Assembly: GCA_038030265.1 (NCBI GenBank)
Contig: CM075940.1
Span: 7,006,001 to 7,070,000 of the forward strand
Source: Corythucha ciliata
Lineage: Eukaryota > Arthropoda > Insecta > Hemiptera > Tingidae
Reading direction: 5' to 3'
DNA: 64,000 bases
Positions within the stretch are counted from its first letter, which is position 1, and each line of letters begins with the position of its first letter. The notes below the pieces were generated by a model that did no database searches, had not been told where the DNA came from, and was given only the letters and a program-made list of their open reading frames with translations. Position numbers and translations under genes: made by a program. Shown one piece after another: positions 21,301 through 33,053 of this stretch.

Positions 21301-22646
21301 GTAAAAAAAAAAAATCAGTTTGAATAATTAGGCCCAGGGGGTGGTACGCGTCCAGTTTTCCCTCCCTCCGGACCGCGGCTTCGTCCAATTTTGAGTTGTA
21401 GTCATGTTTTCGATTTGGGCCGGACGCGGTTTATGAGTCCCTCGGCCAATGCTTAAGCAGCTGGTTTCAGCCATACGCCCTCGGAGTGGCCGCCAGCGCC
21501 CTTAAGTTGGCCAAAAATGAGCGTTTTGCTTCGTCATCGGTCTGATCGATTTTTTTCGACCCCAGTGACGGTGCGCTCGGACCGAGGCTCTTTCTCGCAG
21601 ATTTCGATGCTGTGTCAGGGTGGATGGCCCCCCGTTTTCTGAAGCCGAAACGTCTGAATTGACATATTAGGTGGCGCCTAAAAGTGGCAACGTTGAGAAG
21701 TGTCCCCATATGACATTTCTCTCATTCTTCTCGCTCTCGATACTTTCTAAGGTTTCTGTTCACTGGGTAGCAAGGTCACTCGGCGGTACAGTGTGACAAA
21801 CCCCTCAACCTTGGTAGTTGTCCGAGTCCGAGTGTCCAACTCCTGTACACCGTCTTTAGATGAGCCAACAAGCCGACCTCTCACCCCAACCCTATTCTTT
21901 GGGCAGCCCTACCGGAAACATTACTAATTTGGTGTTTGATATTGTAAGACTAGGCGAATAGCTACTGCTTTGCGTCCCTTTAAATCTTCCTAATTCCCAG
22001 TTGTGGTAAGTGGAAATTAAATAATCTGACAAACCTATCCTCAATGCTTATTAATGTGTTAAATGAGTTCTGGGAACAATAATTGTATAAATGGTTTGCA
22101 AAATAAAGGTAAGTTTGTTTTTTTAGAGCCTTTTCTTGCTGTTTTGACTTATTGGAAAATTTTACTGAGTGGTTTCTCGGTGCATGGAGTCTTAGAATTA
22201 TTTTTAAAAATCTGAAGTAAAATTTAAGGAAATCCCCCCCCCCCATTACATTGGTTTCATCGCCTAGGTCGTCGTTGTACTCGTTGGAACAAATAACATT
22301 CTGGAAAGTCCTGACGAAGTGGCTGAAGGGATCGTGAAGATCGTCCTTGAAGTCCGACTGCACATCCCTGAAGCGTACATAGTTGTGGTGGTAAGTTTTC
22401 GGATTCTTTATTCCGGGTGATTAACAATAAATCACTTCTTAAGATTCTTAAAAAATGAGGGGGAGGGAGAAGTTTACTATTCCCTTCAATCTACAGACTG
22501 TCAGGTTGGAATCACAGAGGGTTGGCCTATTCCTTGCCCCCTCTCACCTCTTTTATCATTGCTGTGACAAATAATTTGTTTCTTATGAGAATTTTGAGGC
22601 CAATGTTCACATTGCCCTCGAATAAAATAAGGGGTCGGAGTGCATC

Positions 22647-22698
<52 letters not shown>

Positions 22699-23045
22699 CG
22701 GCGGTCCACTGTAGGAAAAAGACTTCTTTAAAACGGCTTTTCCACCTCAAATTCCAGGATCTCCTGCCTCGAGGGCAACATCCCAACAAGCTCCGAACCA
22801 AAAATGAAGAGACCAACAAAGCCGTTCGACTCAAGTTAGCCGCTCAGACTTTGAATCGAGTTGAAACAGTCAAGGCGGACAAGGGCCTCATTCAAGCCGA
22901 TGGAAGTATTTCATATTTGGACATGCCTGACTTTCTTCATTTGAGTGACGCGGGCTACAGGAAAGCATTTGAGCCGCTGTACGATTTGCTGACTCAATTG
23001 CTTTTTGAGAATGAAACTGAGAACGATTTTCCTGTTTCTGAATAA
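12394..23045 (+). CDS. PAFAH1B2: PAF acetylhydrolase IB catalytic subunit (PAFAH1B2/3 family), complete 4-exon gene
   Basis: A cytosolic GDSL-type esterase that removes the sn-2 acetyl group of platelet-activating factor; in animals the catalytic dimer binds LIS1. Exons: 12394-12456, 12523-12729, 22268-22390, 22758-23045, all phase 0 with GT-AG introns, giving 226 aa (family about 230). The catalytic serine is in GDS at residues 40-42 (VVLIGDSI), block III is GTNN at 97-100, and the Asp/His pair is D189-x-x-H192 in DFLHLS. LLPRGQHPN at 133-141 and NFGVPGDKTQN are family signatures. Vertebrates have two paralogues and invertebrates often one, so the symbol marks the family, not strict orthology. 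Intron 2 is 9.5 kb and carries a 2.1 kb foldback and a Ty3-like element in antisense; intron 3 has an A-tract of about 49 bases. The reading frame is intact. Confidence 0.94.
12787..14272. other. Intron 2 of PAFAH1B, unique-looking part
   Basis: No coding exon or clear repeat is seen. Short open frames here do not resemble known proteins. G8 near 13973 and a T-run near 14073. Confidence 0.4.
14273..16395. mobile_element. Large foldback element with 663-bp arms
   Basis: Left arm 14273-14935 and right arm 15733-16395 are both 663 bp and nearly perfect reverse complements, starting AAAGGGTACCCCGC and ending GCGGGGTACCCTTT. The 797-bp spacer is also partly complementary at its edges. Open frames in the arms are mirrored artefacts. 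No transposase is recognisable, and no target duplication is evident. A 478-bp deletion derivative lies at 32065-32542. Confidence 0.85.
16500..17400. repeat. GC-rich repeat-like block, possible non-LTR element fragment
   Basis: Much more GC-rich than its surroundings, with a local inverted repeat (GCCGAGAGTTTTTAAAAAAC ... ACCCTCGGCGGG, 16998-17035) and a following A15 tract at 17404-17418. It resembles the end of a non-LTR retrotransposon in composition and A-tail, but no protein domain can be read. Assignment is tentative. Confidence 0.3.
17545..20930 (-). pseudogene. Ty3-like (gypsy-type) retroelement, gag-pol remnant
   Basis: Antisense in PAFAH1B intron 2. In minus-strand order: gag-like region (20381-20800); a cysteine-rich nucleocapsid-like part near 20100-20000; aspartic protease with VDSGAKFTLL near 19730; reverse transcriptase start (KPDGGVRLCVDY near 19260) and palm segment (FSTLDIFKAYLHLQVDD near 19110); RNase H with VTDNEPLS near 18870; integrase zinc finger (18528-18713) and core (18500-17950). 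A polypurine-like AAGTGGGGGAGAC at about 17560, followed by TG, may mark the 3' LTR. Frameshifts and stops occur throughout, so it is inactive. LTR pairs were not identified. Confidence 0.82.
20940..22230. other. Intron 2 of PAFAH1B, 3' part
   Basis: No coding exon is seen. G9-10 run near 20978 and C11 at 22234-22244, the latter 23 nt upstream of the exon 3 acceptor. Short open frames here lack recognisable domains. Confidence 0.4.
22649..22697 (+). repeat. Poly(A) tract in PAFAH1B intron 3
   Basis: About 49 consecutive A residues, 60 bp upstream of the acceptor of the last coding exon. It could be the tail of a retroposed sequence or simple slippage. Length is prone to assembly error. Confidence 0.9.
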
Positions 23046-23554
23046 CTCAAAGAGAAATTCACGTCTAAATTTTGTGTTATTTTTTTCATCTTTAATCGAA
23101 TTTTTTGTCAATGTGTACAGTTAAATTCCCATTGTAAAATGATTCGCGGATCCCTTGTTCCAAAACATGTGATCGACCGATGCGTCCCTTATGTTCCTCG
23201 TAAAATAACGTGCTCCGGGGTGCGGGCTTGCCCTGTCATAGTTTCGATTACGTGCTAGAGAGACTCACTATTCTGTTCGGATTTTGTTGTTGTATTCTTT
23301 TAATTCAGCCTTAATTCTCTTGTCCCCCCCCCTTATCCACGTCCTTAAGCTCAACCTCCCCGAATGTGAACTACAGAAATATCTCACAGTCACAACGTAA
23401 CTGAAGTTCTCTTAGCTACGCCCCCCCCCCACCAGTTACCCTCAGTGCCCTCGTTTTCTTCCCACCTCTTCGAGTTCAACATCTAATCCCACTGAAACAA
23501 GAGATTGAGGTGTACGCTCCGTGTCACGGAAGGGGGTTAGTCAGTAATAATAGA

Positions 23555-23560
23555 AATAAA
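23555..23560 (+). promoter_or_regulatory. Candidate poly(A) signal of the PAFAH1B gene
   Basis: AATAAA about 510 nt after the stop codon at 23045, followed by a T-rich stretch. It is a plausible 3' processing signal; not confirmed by transcript data. Confidence 0.4.
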
Positions 23561-23599
23561 GGTTTTTTTATTATCGCTCTAAATTGTTGCAACAGTTAA

Positions 23600-25317
23600 T
23601 TTGTTGCATCATTCATTTATTATTCTTTTAATGTGAATTTTTAAAACTTATTGCTTCCTTTTAAGTTTTTATGAGCCCTGTCGCATATCCCCCTAGCTTT
23701 TACATTTCCGAATTTCCTTCACTCCTTGTGGAAAACGCACGTATACTTCAGTCGCTATGCGATCACTTCTCACCCAGAGAAGGACTTGAGTGGGGCCATA
23801 CATGTTCAGAATAAGCGGTTCTAGTGTCCCTGCTTAAATTCGAAAATTTTAAAAAATATGCTGGAAGGGGGTGAAGGTATTATATGTATCTCTAATCTCA
23901 TTAAAAATCTCATTTTACCCAAGGCTTTAATTGAAAAAAAAGTTTGTAACGGAGATACTGCCTAAATTAATGTTAACTGTGATAAAATACAAATAATTTC
24001 ATGCACCGAATATATTTTGAAGGTTTAATTTTTTTTTTTTTTAAGGGAATGCATGAAACCTCTTAAAATAATGAATTGATTTATTTTGACTATTTTCTCT
24101 TTATTTCATCCATGAAGAGTTGGTCTTTCAGCAAAATTCCATAGTTATACGTTGGACAAAGTCCACCATAACGCTAGGAAGTGTCACAGCCGCAGTGGTA
24201 TTTCACTGTAAATATGCTTTTGCATTTTTAAAGAGGGTGTTATAGAAATACTGATGTGCTTATTCTGCTCAAAAGATCATTTTAATGTGGTTTATGGGAT
24301 GAAAGAGACAATGGTGAATTCGCTTATAGAAGTTTGCCTTAATTTCATTGGAAACCCATTTATAATTGATTAATTGAAGGATTTCTTTTCTTAAATTTTA
24401 TTTCTCTAGTCAGCAGTTGATATTTAGTGTACTTATGTTTTATTTCGCCTTTTTTATAGAATTTAAATCGCGCCTTCTTTGGTCTTTTACAATTTTTACG
24501 AATAAAAAGTTTACTTTTTATTTTTAATCTTTGTTCGTTCACACTTCCCTCTTCCTACTTATAGCAATGCCTTTTCAGCTTTTACACTATGCTACTGCTT
24601 CATTCTGTGAGCTTTTTTTCAAATCATTTTTTTCGCATTTCATTAGCGCATGGGGAAAATTCCAAAAAGTGCCTTGATTAGAGGCCCACTAAAAAATAAT
24701 TTTTTAAAAATTCGAAACTTGGAGCAATCATCGGCCTTTCCCAATTTTAAAAATGTTAACCGAAAGACTGAGTGTTTGAACGAGAGTTTCGCCTGTCTCC
24801 TTGTGTTAATCATAAAGGGGCGGGGGTAATGCGATAGTTGAGACAGTAGTTGCCCCCACTCGCTCTTCGGTGCCAAATGAAAAGTACAAGCAATATTTTT
24901 CCCCGTGCACTGCTTCATGAAAAAACCAGCAATTTTCGTTTCTGTCTATGAAATGCATGGAAATTCCTGAGGTAGGCGTTGTAAATGGGGGGGACAACAG
25001 CGAAATATCTTTGTAAGAACCATCGCAATTTTAAAATGCTCAAAATTCAGCATAATAGGGAGTGTTTTATAAAAAATTATAAGCAAACAATATATTTGTG
25101 ATATGGTTGTAAAAGAAAAAAATGGTTTCAAAGTAATCTTCAGATTGTGCTTTTGAATGAAATAAAGTTATTAGTTGAAGACACTTGCTAGAATACTGTT
25201 TTTTCGTCAAATAGTCTCATTGCGAGGCTATGAACCAGCCGTATAGCCGACAATTCAGTTTCGGGGATGATCAGTAAAATTCCGAAGCTCAACTGACCGT
25301 TTTCTCGCTGCAGGGTT
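23600..25317. other. Intergenic AT-rich stretch
   Basis: No gene, RNA gene or clear repeat recognised between the PAFAH1B 3' end and the hAT element. Several short open frames are low-complexity and unsupported. Confidence 0.4.
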
Positions 25318-25325
25318 GGCCTCCC

Positions 25326-28300
25326 CAGGGCCGTTTTTATGGGTAAGCAGGGTAGGCGACCGCCTAGGGGCCTCAACACACGGAGGGGGGGCCTCCGGCA
25401 AGGAATGCGATCTTCCCAAATAATCATTCGGCTGTGACTCGGGCCATGTAACTCTCAGCCATAAAAATTCCAATTTCCCGCATATTTGCTATTAAAATGT
25501 TGCTATTCCGCGGCTAATCGGCAGAAGACTTTGTGCACTGTCGTGTCAGGCAAGCTTGTGTTCCACGTCACTGAGAAAGATCACCGACTCGAAAATCCGC
25601 GTAAATAAAGACCAGTAACTGGCAATTTAACGAAAATGCATAACAGTAACTAGCAATTTTACCGATAATTTGTCTCGAAACTGGCAATTCCGAATATATT
25701 TAGCTCCAAGGATGGGATGTAAATATTTATTGTGAATTAGCCGATTTTTTTCATTTGTATCCGCGAATTAACGTTTTTCCCAGACTTTATTCGAGAATTA
25801 GGCCCGTAATTATGAACGTTCCTTGAAGCTTCCTTAATGTCAAGGAACGTTCATAAATACGGGCATTAGAGTTTTTTCAAATTTGTCCATGAATTAGCCA
25901 TTTTTCTCTATTCAAGCCGAAAATTAATTACCGGTGCTTTTCAGTTTCCCCGAATCAGGATTGTCCTAATTTCAGCCGCTAATTAGCGCTTTTTGTCAAT
26001 TTTATTAGTGAATTAGCTATTTTTTTTTTACTTCCATGTTCCCGCAGGGAAGGAAGTTTGGTAATGTCAACAAAAAAAATGTTAGCTGACACCTGATTCG
26101 TGTTCCTGGACCCCGAAAAGTCCTAAATCTCGATTTTTAGTATGGCGTCTGTCGTCCGTCGTCCACTTTTTTCTCGACAGATCTGGACGAGTGATGGCTC
26201 AAAAGTTGTCTTCATCTCTTGATGTACACCGTAAAATTTGAAAACGATTAGTTGAGCGATTTGGAAGATATTATAAGAAATGTGTTGGAAGTAAAAACGG
26301 TTGGACCCTTATAATTCCAAGAGAATATTATAAAATTTGATGATCGATCGCTCAAAATCGTCATCTAGGTTCCTATAAGACGCTGCTAAAATTTGTTGAG
26401 CGGTACAGTTGCTAAGGTTTGGAATGCGTTTCAGCTCTTTTTTTGCCCCAAACCTATCTCCTATCAGAATTTTAGTCCGATTTCCTCTCATGATGGCTTA
26501 AAATGACCACAACAAAATTCCCCATCGATGAACAGGCCATTTTTTCGAAATTCAATTTGGTTATTTTTAAATTAATTTTTTAAACAAATTGACGAGGATG
26601 AATTCGAAGATTCGTTTCTCTTCGATTATTTTGAGTTTTAGCGAGTGTCTTAGTGATCAAATTGTGTCCATTATTTAGCTGGTTTTACTTAATGAAAAAG
26701 TAATTCCCCGGATTTCGCTCACTAAAAAACCCAATTTTGAGGGTTACAATCGCAGTGCTGTAGCTGTGGGACACAAGAGCTTCCCCTCGACCACTGCGCT
26801 GAGAGTTCACTTCATTCGGCGGGAGGCCGGGTGATATTTTTGCCTAACTAATTGATCACGTTACATAGGTAGTTGTTGACTTTTGTTTGTTTGTTTTTGT
26901 TTTTTTCACTTTTCCAGTCCTTTGGGTTCCCTTAAATTTCCGATGCATTAATTATCGGAGATTTTCAATTTTATCAGTTATTCAACATGCGATTTTCTCA
27001 ATAACTTTTGCCGAGTATTAGCGTTTGTCCAAATTTTAGCTGCTAATTGGCCATTCTTCTAAATATCAGTCGTGAATTAGCGTTTTTCACAATTTAGCGG
27101 TTTTGTATCCGCGAATGGACGATTGTAATTTCAGTCGAGAATTGGCCATTTTTCGACCGGTGGACGACCGGCCTAAGAACCTAAAAAAACTTGTTAATCG
27201 GCGTATTTTGTCTTATTGAGAAAAATACATAGCTACTTCATGGCTAAAGTTTCGACAAGTTGCGCTACAGGCTAGGAAGTCGTATGCTGGAAACTACAAT
27301 TTTCTGCTTTCGAATGCAAGTTCGTGACTGAAACTGAGTAAAAGCGCTAATTCAAACACAAAAGCGAAAATATCGGTAAGTAGCAGCAAAAATTGGGAAA
27401 AACTGCTAATTCATGGATGGAATTGAGAAAAATCGCTCATTAGCGGCTAAAATCAGAAAACACACATATTCGCTGCAAAAATTAGGAAAAACCGCTGATT
27501 CATGGCAAAAATGGAGATAAATCGCTAATTTGCGGCTAAAATGAGAAAAATCGCTAATTCGTAGCTAAAGTGTACAAAATCGCTAATCCAGCGGTAAAAT
27601 TGAGAAAAAACGCTAATTCGCGGTTCAAATGGAGAAAAGTATTCAATTCACGGCTTTTAAAGGTATATCTTCGTGCCAGATAGTGAATAAAATCGCTAAT
27701 CCGCGGCCAAATTCATGAACAGCGTTAGATAATTTGCGGCGAAAATTAGGGAAAACTTCAGTTTGTAAAAATTATAATTAGCGGCTAAAATCAAGAAAAT
27801 TGGTTAATTTGTGGGTTAATTTGAAAAACTTGCTAATTCACAGAAAATTGCAAGCCGAGGTTTCCGGAGGCAACTTATTCGTAACCAATTAGGAAATAGC
27901 GCTAATTTACGGCAAAAATTGAGAAAAATCACCAACTCGCGGATATAATGGAGAAATTGCTAATTCACTGATGGAATTGAAAAGAGGCGCTGAAGTGCAG
28001 AAAAAACGCGAATTTGCGGTTGATTTTTAAAATGGAAAAACGCCGAATCGCGGCTTATTCTGAATGTGACTTCATGTGGGCGCAGGAGAAAGATTTACCC
28101 GGAGGCGTCCAAGGCCGGCACTGGAATGAGCCCTTTTTCCAGCTTAGCCGTGAATTTTAGCGATTTTCACAATTTAAGCTGCATCTTTCACGTTTAGCGT
28201 TTTTTCTTAATTTTAGCCGCGAATTCGACCAAAGAACAGCACATAAGCGTTTTTTTTTTTACAATGTAAGCTATTTTTTCACACTTTAGCCATTAATTAC

Positions 28301-28689
28301 TTTGTTCCTTTACCTTTGTCCTTGAATTAGCGCTTTAAATTTCTCAATTTAAGCTGCCCATGAGCACATTTCTCAATTTGAGCAATGAATTTTTTCCTAG
28401 TTTCAGCTATGAAGCGACTTCGCGACAAATGATCGTTTTGCCTGTGGACAAATTTTTTTTGGGAGACATTTTAAGATAATTTGGTTTCTTCAAAGGCAAG
28501 ATGTTCAGCTTTAATTTAATCAGCCAGTTTAAAGAGGCAAATTGACGGTTTCCGATTGTAGCTGGTTTCGAACAAAGACGATTTGAAGAAGGGTGTGCAG
28601 CCGACCACTCTTTCCCCCTCCTGGCCAAGCCTTTGGGGGCCTGCGATAATTTTGGCCTAGGGGCCTCGAGGAGGCAAGAAACGGCCCTG
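25326..28689. mobile_element. Non-autonomous hAT-type element filled with degenerate tandem repeats
   Basis: Ends CAGGGCCGTTTTTATGGG and GAAACGGCCCTG are inverted repeats of the CAGGG type, flanked by GGCCTCCC (25318-25325) and GGCCTCAC (28690-28697), an 8-bp duplication matching at 7/8. The 3.36 kb interior has no transposase. It consists largely of the 29-bp CTAATTCGCGGCTAAAAT family, in one orientation to about 27170, reversed from about 27240 to 28080, then reversed again to about 28410. A small hairpin lies at 25801-25864. Confidence 0.75.
25801..25864. repeat. Small perfect-type hairpin
   Basis: GAACGTTCCTTGA and TCAAGGAACGTTC face each other around a short loop, extended by GGCCCGTAAT and ATACGGGC. 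The ends resemble those of the TAA-flanked MITEs in this window, so it may be a very short member of that family. Confidence 0.55.
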
Positions 28690-30690
28690 GGCCTCACCCT
28701 GTGACCGTAGCTATGGCCATAGCACGGGTAAGCATTTGCCCTCTACTAGACTCGCGAGCGAGGCCTTAGTGGGTACCTTTTCGCATTGAGACCGGCGGCG
28801 TCAGCACATTTTGGTTCATCAAAATGTGGAGTAATCTCTACGGTACAACTTTACAGTCTGTAGACCTTTGAGATCTTCAAAAGAACCCTAGACGGTACTA
28901 CTGTCGTAAAACTGCTGACTTTTAGATGAGCTTCATGGAATATGAGTGAAAAAAACTAAAACATAGGTTTGCTCCCAGCATAAATGAAGTACTTTCTGCA
29001 CTAGTACGAGGGCGTTGTCAGGATGGGGCAATCCTCGAAACAGAAAGCTATACTCGGAAACCGTCAATTTACCCCTTCAAATTGGCTAAATAGCACTAAA
29101 ACTAGACATTTGGTCCTTGGGAAAAATATTGAAATTTTGCCCGAGAACCAAAGTTCTCACTGAAAAATGGAGACCACTGTAAAATTTTGCCAAGAAACTA
29201 GCGAAGAACCTCGGAAACTAACAATTTCTCTCTCTCCCCTCCCCCGCATAGACTGACCATTTAAGCTGCAAACTGCAAATTTAGGCCCCAGAACCTGATT
29301 GGTTTGGCTGTAAAACGTGAGTTAAAGCCCAGAAAAAGCAAAGACCCGACAAATGACGGTCAAAAGTGGCGTTTTCACCGTGAGACTTATTGAAACTTAC
29401 GCAGGTTCATCTCAAATATGCCGTCAATTTTGCCCTCGTAAATCACCATGGATTCAATGCATAAATAGCTACAAACTTGCAAGTTTCGAAGCTGAATAGG
29501 TATACTAATGCAGGCTGGCGACTATATTCGTGAAACCGCGTGTTTGCGACTATATGCTGTAAATTGCTGCATTCGTAGATTAAAATCTGCAAAATTGCGA
29601 GTTTCGGGTCTAAATATCAGCGAAATAGCAAGTTTCTGGACTTAACTTTCGAGAAATGGCAATCCCCCACCCCACACCTTTTTTAATAGTTTGCGTGGAG
29701 TCAAGTCTAGCCGGTCCCGAGAGCTCCCAAAGCCTTCGGCTAAAAACTAGCTTGATAAATAGCCGCGAAATTTCATCATTCGGAGTCAATTATCTGCGAA
29801 ATTGTATAAGGCTCGGGTCAGAATATTCTGAAAATAGCGATTTTATGGACTTCATTCCAATAATTCCAAGTTTTGACAATTTTTTTAGAGGCCGGGAAGT
29901 CGGCCACGACGGCACTCGAATTCTGCCACGATATAACATCACATCCGAGCTCAAAATCTGCCTGACTGCCCATTTTCGGACTGAATATTCGTGAAATCGC
30001 TAGTTTCTGGTCTTTATTTTCGTGAATTTGCAAGTTTTAGGTCCAAATATTCGCGAAATCGGTAGTTTCTGGAATCGTATTTTTACAGTTTACAAAACAG
30101 GGGGAAAAGTAGCGTGGGGTTCTTCGCGCAATTTTTGGTTGATAAATTTGAAAAATTAACTATTCCGTTACTAAAACGACTGCACGCTACCAAATGATTA
30201 GTGGGGGCATTCACAGAGTTCCAAATATTTTCAAGTGCACAGGTTTGGGACGTAATTCGAGCGAAATCACAAATGTCCTGGCTCAATATAATCAGTGAAA
30301 TTGACGGTTCCGGGTCTTAATTTTAGCAAAATTCCAAGTTAAGGATCTTAATTCCTGCGAAAATGAAAATTTCGGCCAGTTTCTGGATATTTTTTTTTAT
30401 TTGCCGGTGAGCGCTCAAAGCCTGATAAATATCAAAGAAGTAATTAACTGATTTTACCCGGACGACACGGAAAGGCAAAGCCTAACACAATTCGAATTTC
30501 GAGAAAAAATGGGCTCCCCGACGGGATTTGAAAATTATGAAAAATAGCATAATTTGGAGTTAAGTATCCTAGAAATTGCAAGTTTGCACGTGTTTTAGTG
30601 GATATTTCACATATCTTTAGAGATTTATTGTCAGTTTTATTTTTGTTATTTGTATACTTGAGAGCCCCTAAAAGGCCACCTCAGTATCCC
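28690..30690. repeat. Degenerate tandem repeat region, unit about 30 bp
   Basis: From about 29400 to 30600 the phrase GCGAAATTGCAAGTTTC plus TGGACTTAATATT recurs with strong divergence. The first 700 bp contain pieces of the GACGGTTTCCGAG-type dispersed repeat. No gene seen. Confidence 0.6.
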
Positions 30691-30729
30691 TGGGCCTGCG
30701 CCCTTCTTTCCAAGTGAAAAAATCGTGGT

Positions 30730-31230
30730 CCGTACATATTGGTGGGCGGACAAATTGGTGGGTGCGGTAATGTAAGGAATTCCCGCGCCCACCAATATGT
30801 CCGTTGTGTATCGGACAAATTGGTGGGCGGTCATATTGGTGGATGGGAAAAATTCCCTCACCCACCAATTTGTCCGAAACACTTTGAACATATTGGTGGG
30901 TGAAGCCACCAATTTGACCGTAGTGTATCGGACAAATTGGTGGGCCACCAGAATGTCCGGACAAATTGGTGGGCCACCAATATGACCGTAGTCGGTTCCG
31001 GACAAAGCGGTGGGTCCGCCAGTATGACCGAACCACCAGGAGTTCGGTTTCATCTGAAAATGTATTGAGTGTCCCTATCAAATTAGTCAAATAATTGATA
31101 AATAAAACAAAGAAGTAATTATTTCCGGAAAACCTAGCGAACTTGAAATCCTAGTGAACGTGAGTGAGGCACACATTTAGCAATTTATTTCCTTTCAAAT
31201 CAGACTTGTATGTGCCTTGTATAATGTTAC
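30730..31230 (-). repeat. Composite repeat F, copy 3, left part, split by a hAT insertion
   Basis: Repeats the hairpin-motif array and AT-rich segment of copy 1 with minor differences. It is interrupted at 31230/31231 by hAT element A and resumes at 33738 (GAAATTGTATAGG, then the AAAATTAATTTATTT segment around 33833). The flanking AATGTTAC/AATGTTAA is the target duplication. The minisatellite and tRNA head are not recognisable on the far side. Confidence 0.75.
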
Positions 31231-31874
31231 CAGGGCCGAAACTAGGGAGGGGCAAAGGGGGCACGTGCCCCCGGCGGCAACTGTAGGGGGGCGGCCATTT
31301 TTTTTTTTTTTTGCTTAGTAAATATTAGATCTTTTCGGGCGATCTACAGAAGCTATAAAAGTTACAAATTCTCAGGTTGTTTACATAGCAACATGTGTTT
31401 AATTGGTTTAAAAGCTACACAACTTGCAAAATTTGTAACTTTTGTAGGTTATGAGGGTCGCCCGAAAAGACCTATTATGGGAATGTAGCTTTGCCAACGG
31501 TTCAACAGTTGAATTACAGTATTAGTAACCACAGTAATACAAAAATTAAATTCTCGCTCTCAAATTTGTGATTTCGTGGTTGGATGTCTATCATAGAGGT
31601 TGTTAACTTTAACGAATAATTTTTTTCACACTTTTTTATATTCATCTTACAGTTAGTTCTTGTCTCAAATTTTTGGAGGTTCCTCAAAGAGAGCAATCAA
31701 TTTTGGCTTATTATTTCTCAATAATAAGTCTTCGTAATCGTATCGCAAACAAATTTTTTTGACCCCCCCCCCCCTCAAAATTTGTAGTTTTACGTTTCAA
31801 AGTGCGTAGAATCCAAATCTGCAATAAAAAAAAAATGTCCGTCCGCCGTCCGGGCCATATCTTGCCCTAGGATT

Positions 31875-32817
31875 CAGTGGCGTAGGAACGGGGGGGTACA
31901 GGGGCCAAATGAACCCCCCCAAATTCTGTTGGGGGGCACACCCTATGTATTTGTACCCCCCCGATTTCAGGTCTTTTTGTATACCTTCAAATGAAGTACC
32001 GTACATTATTATTGTCTTCCTTTTCATTTCAGTACCTCCCTACATTATAATTATCATATTCGTGAAAGGGTACCCCGCATTAAGGGGGGTCAAAAGTCCC
32101 ATAACCGGGATTTTTTCGGAAGCAGGCGATAATCATTTGGGACCAAAAAAGAAAATTTTTATCGAAGCGCGTTTGTCCAAAATGGGTTTTCTTACCGAAT
32201 TACGTCAAATACGTCGTTTTTGGCCATTATTTATTATTTATTTTTCCCGAAAACGTTGATCAAGGAGGAAAATGATTCATTAATTGTAAATTTATTTACT
32301 ATGTATGACAGTTATACTTAGTTGTGTAGGAACAAGATTCGTGTGAATCTGTTTTCGGGAAAAATAAATAATTAATAATGGCCAAAAAACGACGTTTTTG
32401 ACGATAATTCGGTAAGAAACCCCATTTTGGACAAACGCGCTTCGGTAAAAATGTTCTTTTTTGGTCCCAAATGATTACCGCCTGCTTCCGAAAAAATCCC
32501 GGTTAAGGGACTTTTGACCCCCCTTAATGCGGGGTACCCTTTGCTCTCAATATTCCATTGTTCAGCCAATTTCGCATACCTTGCTGAACTTTAAGGACCA
32601 TAATGAATTGTTCGCGCAAGGCGGAGGAGCTGAAAGTGGGAGAGAAGGGGTAGGCTGAGTAAAGTTTGTAGGGGTCTGCTCCTATGTGGAATTTATGGGT
32701 GGGGGAGGGTATTTGCCTTTCTATGCAGGGTTGTACAATTTAGGACCCGTTGGTCGGGGGGGGGGGGGTCACTGAATCCTTGTACCCCCCCGAAATTAGG
32801 ACGTTCCTACGCCACTG
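31875..32817. mobile_element. hAT-type element B nested in A
   Basis: Terminal inverted repeats CAGTGGCGTAGGAACG and CGTTCCTACGCCACTG with an exact 8-bp duplication, CTAGGATT, at 31867-31874 and 32818-32825. Subterminal poly(G)/poly(C) runs (around 31891, 31914 and 32757) are part of the element. It contains foldback C, so it inserted after A and before C. Confidence 0.92.
32065..32542. mobile_element. Foldback element C (deletion derivative of the 14273 element) nested in B
   Basis: About 478 bp with AAAGGGTACCCCGCATTAAG ends and arms of about 190-200 bp matching the outer arms of the foldback at 14273-16395. The middle keeps a short piece (TTGATCAAGGAGGAAAA) of that element's spacer. Non-coding. 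Confidence 0.85.
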
Positions 32818-33053
32818 CTAGGATTGCTCGAAAAAACTCGTTCTTTCGCACATAGACTCCATTTGGGGTCTAGTTGGTCCTAACATCTGATCAGTTTGAT
32901 CAAATAACTCCCTGGGATTTTATGGGCCAAAAGCGGGTCCAAAATGGGGATTTTCAAAGGATTTGGGATCATAGGGGTGTGGGGTGTCGATTTTCATGTA
33001 ATTTCAAGCCGGATTTGACTACATCGATGAATAATAAACCCACAGTCGAAATA

